NCBI GenBank assembly: GCA_029858565.1
Contig: JAOUEV010000006.1
Coordinates: forward strand, 46,963 to 110,962
Direction of reading: 5' to 3'
From: Nitrospirota bacterium
GTDB taxonomy: Bacteria; Nitrospirota; UBA9217
Length of the DNA stretch: 64,000 nucleotides
Shown: positions 33,758 through 41,702 of the stretch, piece after piece
Layout of the letters: the number at the start of each line of letters is the position of its first letter
How positions within the stretch are numbered: the first letter of the stretch is position 1
Translations under genes and position numbers: made by a program
The notes under the pieces: model-generated
Databases searched by the model: none
What the model saw: only the letters and a program-made list of their open reading frames with translations
Told to the model about the DNA's origin: nothing

Positions 33758-34093
33758 TCATCGCATCCTCCATACACATCCTTCATCCGTTTCAATGCCG
33801 CATCCCGCACAGGGGGCGTACGAGTCCTTCGCGGCTCTGAGGAACAGGTCCGGGCTCGGGCCGGCGACGACAAAATCCTTGTGCTTCGTTCGCGACAGCC
33901 GGTAGGCGGCGCACAGGATCTTCACGCAGTCCGGATCAACCGCGGTCACCTGCTCGCAGTCCACGATCAGCCGTCCTGTGCGGTCCAGCGCGCGGCGAAG
34001 GTAGATCTTGAGCGTCTCGGCATAGTGGCGGGAAAGGTTCACCGGGAGCGTCAGCACCGCGACCGCGCCTGTGTCCTTCACCTCGAAATCCAT
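33758..34093 (-). CDS. STAS-domain protein with Cys-containing tail
   Basis: 111 residues. A STAS-like fold (about 1-90): VAVLTLPVNLSRHYAETLKI, RLIVDCEQVTAVDPDCVKIL, DFVVAGPSPDLFLRAA. A C-terminal tail carries three closely spaced cysteines (APCAGCGIETDEGC). STAS proteins serve as anti-anti-sigma factors or switch proteins controlled by phosphorylation. The usual Asp-Ser phospho-site is here Asp-Pro-Asp (VDPDCVK), so classic Ser phosphorylation is doubtful. AAAGGAGG precedes the ATG. It heads cassette 2, and a decayed relative sits in cassette 1 at 20352-20617. Confidence 0.72.
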   Translation of the reverse strand: MDFEVKDTGAVAVLTLPVNLSRHYAETLKIYLRRALDRTGRLIVDCEQVTAVDPDCVKILCAAYRLSRTKHKDFVVAGPSPDLFLRAAKDSYAPCAGCGIETDEGCVWRMR

Positions 34094-34878
34094 GTCCAGC
34101 CTCCTTTCGCCTCAGGCATGAGGACCATGGAGTATTGATAGCAGTACTCGGGAGGGTTTGTCTATCGGTATGAATACGTAGCCCATAAGTACCCGGCGAA
34201 AACTGCCGGCGATACGCTGCATTCATCATGCCAAGCGAGCTTGTGCATTATTCAGCGAGTCCCCGCAACCGAATGGCGCACCTGTGCACTGTTGCACCAG
34301 GATTCATCCAGGCGTACGGCACCGGCGGTAACATTGAGCAGGAAACGCAGGTAGCGCGGAAGCTGTGGGATAAAATCAATGGAGATGATGTAGCCGATGA
34401 GATTATCAGTAAAATTGCGTAGACGACAAATAGATGATCGCGAAGACGACCGTAAACAACGCGGTATCCAGGTGAGATCAGTATGTTCAGTGCGGTGAAT
34501 ACACAGTATCCCTTTATGATACACAGCAAGCTTGTTGCCGCGCGTCAAGAGGCCCCTCTGCGGCGAGACGTTCCGGATCATCGTGGGTGGAACAGCTTGC
34601 GTCGTGGTATGCGTAGGGCATTCGTGAGCAGGCGCTAAAAAAGAAAACAAAAAGATCAGCACGGACCTCGATGGTCAGCAGAGAAATTATGACAGAGATC
34701 GCCGGTGACATGAGCATATTTCAGAAGGGTATTTTTCGGGTATATAGCAAAGAGATAAAGTCTGGATTCCATCGGGATAACAAGAAGTTAAGTGTGCTCA
34801 AACAGCCATTTCCGTAAAAGCTGTTCTTTCGTGGCATTGATACATTATTCTTTACATCGCCGAAAGGCTCTCCTTAAT
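34094..34878. other. 785-base gap without supported genes
   Basis: Only short frames lacking family features or ribosome binding sites are present, for example 34228-34422. The segment separates minus-strand cassette 2 from the plus-strand dehydrogenase gene, so it should hold both promoters. I found no clear consensus pair. Confidence 0.6.
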
Positions 34879-35931
34879 ATGCAGCCTGTTCAAAGGGGGC
34901 CGGGTTTGAAAGCGCTTTACTACGATGAGTTCAAGGGGCACCGGGGCATCAAGATGGGTGAGTTCCCCGTTCCCGAGATAGCGGAGAACGAGGTCCTCGT
35001 GCAGGTCAAGGCTTTCTCCCTGAACCACCTTGACGTTTGGGTGATGGAGGGAAAATACCCCGTACCGGTCACCCTGCCGCACACTTTCGGCTCCGATTCC
35101 GCGGGGATCGTGGTGAAGGCCGGCAAGCTGGTGACCCATGTAGCCCCGGGCGATGAGGTGATCATCTATCCGGGCCTGTCCTGCGGCAAATGCATACGCT
35201 GCTGTTCGGGCAGGGACAATGAATGCAAGGACTTCTCGCTTCTCGGCGTCCTGTCGAACGGCGTGTCGGCGGAATACGTGAAAGCTTCCGGCCACAATAT
35301 CTTCAAGAAACCTCAGGGCCTTTCCTTTGCCGAAGCCGCGGGCATCGGCATCACCTACACGACCTCCTGGAACTCGCTCATCCTCCGCGCCGGCATCCAG
35401 TACGGCGATACGGTGCTTGTCCATGCCGCGGGCAGCGGGGTCGGCACGGCCCTTATCCAGACAGCGCGGCTCTTCGGCGCCACGGTCATCGCAACGGTGG
35501 GCGACGACTGGAAGATCGAGCGTGCCCGGGAGCTTGGCGCGGACCATGTGATCAACCATACCCGGGAGGATTTCGTCGAGGCGGTCCGCAATTACACCTC
35601 CGGCGAACTGGCTGATATCGTGATCGATCATGTGGGCGCGGCAACGTTCAGCAAATCCCTTGCCGCCACGAAGCGGGGCGGCCGCGTTGTTACCTTCGGC
35701 GCCACGACCGGGGATGAGGCATCGGTGAGCCTTCGCCACATCTTCGGAAAGAACATGACCATTCACGGCGTATATGTCGGCCCCCGGTCGTCGGTCTGCC
35801 AGTATCTCCGCCTGTTTCCCCGCAAGCTCAAGACGGTCGTGGACTCGGTGTTCGATTTCGAGAATGCAGCCGGCGCCTACGAAAAGCTGCTCTCCCGCCG
35901 GTTCTTCGGCAAGATCGTCGTGCAGGTCTGA
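34879..35931 (+). CDS. Zinc-binding MDR-family dehydrogenase/quinone-oxidoreductase-like
   Basis: 350 residues of the medium-chain dehydrogenase/reductase family. It has a GroES-like N-terminal domain (NHLDVWVMEGKYP, HTFGSDSAGIVV), the structural-zinc loop CGKCIRCCSGRDNEC and a Rossmann domain with VHAAGSGVGTALIQTA. The catalytic-zinc Cys of classical alcohol dehydrogenases is replaced by the NHLD motif, as in NADPH-dependent quinone or enal reductase-like members. Substrate unknown. ATG 34879 is chosen; a TTG near the conserved LKALYYDEF is also possible. Single gene. Confidence 0.88.
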   Translation: MQPVQRGPGLKALYYDEFKGHRGIKMGEFPVPEIAENEVLVQVKAFSLNHLDVWVMEGKYPVPVTLPHTFGSDSAGIVVKAGKLVTHVAPGDEVIIYPGLSCGKCIRCCSGRDNECKDFSLLGVLSNGVSAEYVKASGHNIFKKPQGLSFAEAAGIGITYTTSWNSLILRAGIQYGDTVLVHAAGSGVGTALIQTARLFGATVIATVGDDWKIERARELGADHVINHTREDFVEAVRNYTSGELADIVIDHVGAATFSKSLAATKRGGRVVTFGATTGDEASVSLRHIFGKNMTIHGVYVGPRSSVCQYLRLFPRKLKTVVDSVFDFENAAGAYEKLLSRRFFGKIVVQV

Positions 35932-36101
35932 CGACCCGGATCCTTTTCGTCCCGCTCGCTATTCCCCCTTTTCCCAGATTATCGGCCCGCAGTGATCTCC
36001 GTCTGTTCCCGAAATGACCTTGCGGACCTCCGCTCTTTATGAAATAATATAGCTGTGCGTTGCGAGATGCTTGTCCCTCATCCGCACGGGAGGTCCGCGC
36101 C

Positions 36102-38591
36102 TTGAAAACGAACGACCAGAGCGAATACCGCTACAACTTCCACGGTCTCGACAGGGAATCCCTGAAGCGGTCGCTCGTGAACCTGCTGGTCTACACCATG
36201 GGCAAGGACCATATAACGGCCACGCACCGCGACTGGTTCCATACGACCGCCTATGCCGTGCGCGAACGGCTCATCGAGCGCTGGATGGAGACCATGCGCA
36301 GCTACTACCGCGCCGATGCCAAACGCGTGTACTATCTTTCCCTCGAGTTCCTGACCGGCAGGCTGCTCTCGAACAGCCTCTTGAACCTGGGGATCTACGA
36401 CGCCTGCTGCGGCGCTCTCGCCGACCTGGACCTGGACATCAACCGCATCACGGAGTTGGAGAACGACGCGGCTCTGGGGAATGGGGGGCTCGGCAGGCTC
36501 GCGGCCTGCTTCCTCGACTCCCTGGCAACACTCGGCATCCCGGGCTACGGCTACGGCATCCGGTACGAATACGGCATGTTCACCCAGCGGATCGAGAACG
36601 GCTGGCAGGTGGAGCATCCGGACAACTGGCTGCGGTACGGCAATCCCTGGGAGTTCCCGCGTCCCGAGGTCCTCTATCCCGTGCACTTCGGTGGCCGCGT
36701 GGTGGAATACAGGGATGACCACGGCCGGCTGCGCCACCACTGGGTGGAGACCGAGGATGTGATGGCCATGGCCTTTGATACGCCCGTGCCGGGGTACGGC
36801 ACGGAAACGGTGAACAATATGCGGCTCTGGTCGGCAAAGGCATCGCGCGATTTCAACCTCAAGTACTTCAATGAAGGGAACTATATCCAGGCGGTCGCGG
36901 AGAAGAACGAGTCCGAGAATCTTTCAAAGGTGCTCTATCCCGACGACACCACGATCATGGGCAGGGAGCTCCGGCTCAAGCAGCAGTATTTCTTTGTCAG
37001 CGCGTCGCTCCAGGACATCCTGCGCAGGTTCACCAAGTATCACGCCGATCTCGATGAGCTGCCGGACGAGGTGGCGATCCAGCTGAACGACACCCATCCC
37101 TCGATCGCCATCCCGGAGCTCATGCGCATCCTGGTGGACACGCACCACCTGGACTGGGACCGCGCATGGAAGATCACGCAGGGAACCTTCTCCTATACCA
37201 ACCACACGCTCATGCCTGAGGCGCTCGAGACCTGGCCCGTGGACCTGTTCAGCGAGATCCTGCCCCGCCATCTCCAGATCATCTATGAGATCAACCGCCG
37301 CTTCCTTGACGACGTGCGGCATCGCTTTCCGGGCGACGTGGAGCTTGTCCGCCGCATGTCGCTGATCGACGAGACCGGCGGCAAGCGTGTGCGCATGGCG
37401 AACCTCTCCATCGTGGGCAGCCACGCAGTGAACGGGGTGTCGCGCATTCATACGGACCTGATGAAGGAGACCATCTTTTCCGACTTTGAGGGGTTCTTTC
37501 CGGGCAAGATAATCAACATTACGAACGGCATCACCCCGCGGCGGTGGCTCCACCAGGCCAATCCCGACCTGTCAAAGCTCATCACCTCGCGGCTCGGCGA
37601 GTGCTGGCTCAAGGACCTGTCGTGTCTCGCCAACCTCCGGCCGCTGGCCGAGGACGGGTCGTTCCGGCAGGAGTTCCGGGACGTGAAGCATGCGAACAAG
37701 CAGCGCCTTGCCGAAAGCATCAGCGCCTGGGTCAAGGTCGCGGTGAACCCCGACTCGCTCTTCGATGTCCAGACCAAACGCATCCACGAGTACAAGCGCC
37801 AGCTGCTGAACATTCTGCATGTGATAACGCGGTACAACCGGATCCGCGAGGGCCGGACGCAGGGCATGGCGCCGCGAACGGTGATCATCGGCGGAAAGGC
37901 CGCGCCGGGCTACTATATGGCCAAGCTGGTCATACGGCTCATCCACGGCGTGGCCGACGTGGTGAACAATGATCCCCAGGTGGGCGACCGGCTGAAGCTG
38001 GTGTTCCTGCCGAACTACAACGTCTCGAATGCCGAGAAGATCATCCCGGCCGCGTGTCTCTCCGAGCAGATCTCCACCGCAGGCACCGAAGCTTCAGGCA
38101 CGGGCAACATGAAGTTCGCGCTGAACGGAGCGCTCACCATCGGCACCCTCGACGGCGCGAACGTGGAAATGCGAGAAGAGGTGGGGGCGGAGAACTTCTT
38201 CATCTTCGGCCTCACCGCGGACCAGGTCGCCGAGGTGCGGGCGCAGGGCTACAATCCCTGGCATTACTACAACAGGAACGAAGAGCTCCGGAAAGCCCTC
38301 GACATGATCTTTGCGGGCTATTTCTCGCCTGATGAAACGCACCGCTTCCGGCCGATCGTGGACGCGCTCACCGGGAACGGCGACCACTATCTCCTGCTGG
38401 CGGATTATGAGTCGTACATTGCCTGCCAGGAGCGTGTGGACGCGCTGTTCCGGGACCAGGAGGAGTGGTCCCGCCGCGCGGTCCTGAATGTGGCGGGCAT
38501 GGGCAAGTTCTCCAGTGACCGGAGCATTCAGGAGTACGCGGAGAAGATCTGGAATGTGCAGCCGGTGAAGCGGGAGAAGAGGGAAAAGTGA
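36102..38591 (+). CDS. glgP: Glycogen/starch/alpha-glucan phosphorylase
   Basis: 829 residues from TTG 36102 with GGGAGG eight bases upstream; a TTG at 36060 would add 14 residues. Family signatures: YYLSLEFLTGRLLSN, ENDAALGNGGLGRLAACFLD, the substrate loop NDTHPSIAIPELMRIL, and the PLP site EASGTGNMKFALNGALTIGT with the cofactor-binding Lys. It releases glucose-1-phosphate from storage glucan using orthophosphate. Length and motifs fit the GH/GT35 family fully. The tiny haem protein follows by one base. Confidence 0.97.
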   Translation: MKTNDQSEYRYNFHGLDRESLKRSLVNLLVYTMGKDHITATHRDWFHTTAYAVRERLIERWMETMRSYYRADAKRVYYLSLEFLTGRLLSNSLLNLGIYDACCGALADLDLDINRITELENDAALGNGGLGRLAACFLDSLATLGIPGYGYGIRYEYGMFTQRIENGWQVEHPDNWLRYGNPWEFPRPEVLYPVHFGGRVVEYRDDHGRLRHHWVETEDVMAMAFDTPVPGYGTETVNNMRLWSAKASRDFNLKYFNEGNYIQAVAEKNESENLSKVLYPDDTTIMGRELRLKQQYFFVSASLQDILRRFTKYHADLDELPDEVAIQLNDTHPSIAIPELMRILVDTHHLDWDRAWKITQGTFSYTNHTLMPEALETWPVDLFSEILPRHLQIIYEINRRFLDDVRHRFPGDVELVRRMSLIDETGGKRVRMANLSIVGSHAVNGVSRIHTDLMKETIFSDFEGFFPGKIINITNGITPRRWLHQANPDLSKLITSRLGECWLKDLSCLANLRPLAEDGSFRQEFRDVKHANKQRLAESISAWVKVAVNPDSLFDVQTKRIHEYKRQLLNILHVITRYNRIREGRTQGMAPRTVIIGGKAAPGYYMAKLVIRLIHGVADVVNNDPQVGDRLKLVFLPNYNVSNAEKIIPAACLSEQISTAGTEASGTGNMKFALNGALTIGTLDGANVEMREEVGAENFFIFGLTADQVAEVRAQGYNPWHYYNRNEELRKALDMIFAGYFSPDETHRFRPIVDALTGNGDHYLLLADYESYIACQERVDALFRDQEEWSRRAVLNVAGMGKFSSDRSIQEYAEKIWNVQPVKREKREK

Positions 38592-38592
38592 T

Positions 38593-38829
38593 TTGAAGAG
38601 CAGCCGGTCGCTGATCATTGCCGGAGCCGCGATCATCACAGCGCTGGTTTATCTGTCAGCCACGGGGAGGAAGCCGCCGTTCATTCCCGAAGACACTGTT
38701 CATCGTATCGCGACGACCCAGGAGGCCTGTCTCGCATGTCACGCGGGCGGCAAACAATCACCGCTAGAGCCGAACCATCCCCCACGTGTTCGCGATATAT
38801 CCTTCGCTATTACAGCCCGACAGGTGTAG
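38593..38829 (+). CDS. Small membrane-anchored protein with one c-type haem motif, possibly truncated
   Basis: 78 residues from TTG 38593, one base after the glgP stop. N-terminal membrane anchor (SLIIAGAAIITALVYLSATG), then TTQEACLACHAGGKQSPLEP with a single CxxCH and NHPP. Comparable small cytochromes continue after NHPP with a second CxxCH. Here the text becomes unlike it (RVRDISFAITARQV), so a frameshift or degeneration is likely. It could be a monohaem periplasmic electron carrier or a relic. Confidence 0.5.
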   Translation: MKSSRSLIIAGAAIITALVYLSATGRKPPFIPEDTVHRIATTQEACLACHAGGKQSPLEPNHPPRVRDISFAITARQV

Positions 38830-38877
38830 TCTGCAGAGTTACAGCGGTCATTGCAATCAGAATAGGGCTTCTCCTCC

Positions 38878-39846
38878 ATGCCATTAATACCAGGTTCCTC
38901 CTATTGCCCGCCGTACCTGTTCAACAACGGCCACCTTCAAACCATCTATCCCTCTCTTGCGCGCAGACTCTCGCCGGAGCTGTATTCGCGCGAGCGGATC
39001 ACGACTTCTGACGATGATTTCCTCGATCTGGATTGGGCGCGGACAGACAGCGACTCCCTGGCAATCCTGTCGCACGGCCTTGAAGGCAGCTCCTATCGTC
39101 CCTACATGATCGGCATGGCAAGAGCGCTGAATCTCCATGGCTGGGACGCGCTGGCATGGAACTATCGCTCCTGTTCGGGCGAGATCAACCGCAGGCTGCG
39201 CATGTACCACAACGGTTCGATCGATGATCTTGATGCGGTCATCCGGCACGCCTTCTCGACGGACAGGTACCGCCGGGTCGCTTTGATCGGCTTTAGCCTC
39301 GGCGGCAACCTGACGCTGATGTATCTCGGCTCGCTCGGAACAGCGATCGATCACCGGATAGAAAGCGCAGCAGCATTCTCCGTTCCCTGCGACTTGGCGG
39401 CAGGGGCCCGGGAGCTGGCAAAGCCGCGGAACTGCTTTTACATGCAGCAGTTCCTGGTCTCTCTCCACGGGAAGATCAGAAAAAAAATGGAGCTGCTTCC
39501 CGGTGAGATCGATGATAAGGATTACCACCGCATCAGGAACTTCAAGGAGTTCGACGACCGCTACACCGCGCCGATCCATGGATTCAAGAACGCCGAGGAC
39601 TACTGGGCAAAGTGCAGCTGCAAGCAGTTCATCCCGTCGATCACGATCCCGACCCTGATCGTGAACAGTCGTGACGATCCCTTCCTTGTTGACGGGTGCT
39701 ATCCTGTGCTGGAGGCGGAGCGGAACCGCTTTGTGCACCTGGAAATGCCGCGACACGGCGGTCATGTGGGGTTCGTTCAGTTCGATCACAAGGGAACCTA
39801 CTGGTCGGAACAGCGGGCGATGGAATTTCTTGCGCAGGAGTTGTAA
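38878..39846 (+). CDS. yheT: YheT-family alpha/beta hydrolase
   Basis: 322 residues. Signatures: NNGHLQTIYPSLARR at the N-terminus, the oxyanion region ILSHGLEGSSYRPY, the nucleophile elbow GFSLGGN, the acid in VNSRDDPFL and the His in RHGGHVGF. The catalytic triad is complete. The family (ABHD1/3-like) has esterase or lipase-like activity of uncertain natural substrate, and acts in the cytoplasm. Stand-alone gene. Confidence 0.92.
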   Translation: MPLIPGSSYCPPYLFNNGHLQTIYPSLARRLSPELYSRERITTSDDDFLDLDWARTDSDSLAILSHGLEGSSYRPYMIGMARALNLHGWDALAWNYRSCSGEINRRLRMYHNGSIDDLDAVIRHAFSTDRYRRVALIGFSLGGNLTLMYLGSLGTAIDHRIESAAAFSVPCDLAAGARELAKPRNCFYMQQFLVSLHGKIRKKMELLPGEIDDKDYHRIRNFKEFDDRYTAPIHGFKNAEDYWAKCSCKQFIPSITIPTLIVNSRDDPFLVDGCYPVLEAERNRFVHLEMPRHGGHVGFVQFDHKGTYWSEQRAMEFLAQEL

Positions 39847-40012
39847 GATTGTTCAAGAAAAACACCTGTTCAGCGGCGATCCTCGCACGAAGCAACGAAG
39901 TCACGAAGAGAACCGCGGGAAACTAAAACAACTATTTTTTCGAGCCCCCGTGTCTTCGTGAGAGAGATGGGTTTTCCGGGGTCGGTTAAAAATCACAGAA
40001 TTGGAGCTTGGC

Positions 40013-40651
40013 ATGTTCGTCAAATACCTCAACATCGGACTCCCGAAAAAGGAGCTCTTCCACGGCAAGGAATTCACCACCGGCATATGCAAGAAGCCGG
40101 TTGCAGGACCGCTCCTGCTTTCCCGGACCGGCTTCATTGGCGACGGTGTCGGCGACCTCAGATATCATGGCGGTAGCGACAAGGCGGTCTGCGTCTACAG
40201 TCTTGACCACTATCCGTATTGGACCGCGACGCTCGGCATCGCGCTGCCTGAGGCGGCGTTCGGCGAGAACCTGACGGTCACCGGCATGCTCGAGCCCGAT
40301 ATCTGTATCGGCGATACATTCCGCATCGGAAGCGCCGTGGTGCAGGTGAGCCAGCCGCGCCAGCCCTGCAGGACGCTTGCGGCGCGCTACGGCCGCGAGG
40401 ACTTTGTGAAGCTCGTGGTGGAGTCCGGCAGGACGGGATTCTATTTCCGGACGCTGACCGAAGGTGCGGTGAATGCGGACGATATGATCACATTGGTCCA
40501 GCGCGATCCTTTCGACGTAACGGTCGAGTTCGCAAACCACATCTACCATCACGACCGCAGGAACCGGGAGGGTATCGAGCGGGTGCTTGCGGCGCCTGCC
40601 CTATCTGAATCCTGGCGGAAGTCTTTCCAGGAGCTTCGGGAAAAAATCTAG
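40013..40651 (+). CDS. yiiM: MOSC-domain protein, YiiM-like
   Basis: 212 residues. The MOSC core has GDGVGDLRYHGGSDKAVCVY, FGENLTVTG, and the Cys motif QPRQPCRTLAARYG that ligates molybdenum. The C-terminal 3-alpha extension fits YiiM. YiiM proteins use molybdenum cofactor to reduce N-hydroxylated bases such as 6-hydroxylaminopurine. The start is ATG 40013 (GGAG six bases upstream). Confidence 0.9.
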   Translation: MFVKYLNIGLPKKELFHGKEFTTGICKKPVAGPLLLSRTGFIGDGVGDLRYHGGSDKAVCVYSLDHYPYWTATLGIALPEAAFGENLTVTGMLEPDICIGDTFRIGSAVVQVSQPRQPCRTLAARYGREDFVKLVVESGRTGFYFRTLTEGAVNADDMITLVQRDPFDVTVEFANHIYHHDRRNREGIERVLAAPALSESWRKSFQELREKI

Positions 40652-40844
40652 GATGAGGGAAAGATGTTCACCGCCAAGATGCGGGGAGCGCTAAGGACGT
40701 TAACACGAAGGACGTTGATACCGATATTTCCTCTGTACAGATCCCCTGAAACATCTTGAAATCTGAGTTCCAGTGTGAAATAATGCGACGTCCAGCCGCA
40801 TCGAGTCGGTCCGGAACTGTCCGCAGTGGTCTTCCAGGGGGTTC

Positions 40845-41654
40845 ATGTCCACTATTCTAGAAGCTGTCATCCTCGGCATTGTTCAGGGTCTGACGGAGTT
40901 CCTTCCGATCAGCAGTTCGGGCCATCTCATCCTTGCCCAGTGGGCCACGGGATGGGAAGGTGAGCTGATCAACAGTCTCACCTTCGATGTTGCGCTCCAC
41001 GTGGGAACGCTCACCGCGGTGCTCTGGTACTTCTGGCGCGACTGGCTCCAGCTCGGGAAGGCGACGGTCAAGGCACTGCAGGGCAAGGCGCCGCAATATG
41101 AAGCGCGGCTGGTTTGGTACATCGGCCTGGCAACGATCCCCGCGGTCATTGCGGGGCTGACGCTCGAACGCACGATCGAGACGCTCTTCCGGAATCCCCT
41201 GCTGGTCGCTGCCGCGCTGGTCGTCGGTTCCGTACTGATGTGGTATGCCGACAAATATTCAAAGCGCGAACGGTTCCTGGGAACCATGACGCTGCGTCAC
41301 GCGCTGTTCGTGGGTGTTGCGCAGGCCTTTGCGCTGGTGCCCGGCGTGTCGCGGTCAGGCATCACGATCACCGCGGCCCTTGCCGCGGGTTACCGCCGCG
41401 AGGACGCTGCGCGCTTCTCCTTCCTGCTCTCGACGCCGGTGATCGCCGGTGCGGCGGTCCTGAAGCTCCGTCACCTGACGTTCCAGGGCCACGCGGCCTG
41501 GGGCTGCATCCTGGGAACGCTCGGCTCGGCAGTGGTAGGGTATCTTGCCATCCGGTTCCTGATCCGCTATCTCGGACGGCATTCCCTGGATGTCTTTGTG
41601 TGGTACCGCCTTGCGCTTGCAGCGCTGGTGGTCGTTTACTGGTCCGTAAAATAG
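40845..41654 (+). CDS. uppP: Undecaprenyl-diphosphatase UppP (BacA)
   Basis: 269 residues with eight predicted membrane helices and the two active-site motifs QGLTEFLPISSSGHL (about residue 14-28) and VPGVSRSGITI. It dephosphorylates undecaprenyl pyrophosphate in the inner membrane, recycling the carrier lipid for peptidoglycan and O-antigen synthesis and giving bacitracin tolerance. It precedes ftsK by 48 bases. Confidence 0.97.
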   Translation: MSTILEAVILGIVQGLTEFLPISSSGHLILAQWATGWEGELINSLTFDVALHVGTLTAVLWYFWRDWLQLGKATVKALQGKAPQYEARLVWYIGLATIPAVIAGLTLERTIETLFRNPLLVAAALVVGSVLMWYADKYSKRERFLGTMTLRHALFVGVAQAFALVPGVSRSGITITAALAAGYRREDAARFSFLLSTPVIAGAAVLKLRHLTFQGHAAWGCILGTLGSAVVGYLAIRFLIRYLGRHSLDVFVWYRLALAALVVVYWSVK

Positions 41655-41702
41655 CCGGACGTCAAAGGTTCTTGGCCCGGCTGCGCGGGGCAACGGAGGT
41701 CC

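Noticed and set aside
34228..34422. A 64-codon frame in the gap between cassette 2 and the dehydrogenase
   Set aside because: No ribosome binding site, no similarity to any family I know, and it lies in a region otherwise free of coding signal.
39847..40012. CACGAAG-type short repeated words between yheT and yiiM, and similar words at 40660-40720
   Set aside because: They look like common intergenic debris in such genomes, with no arms or unit structure that would justify an element call.
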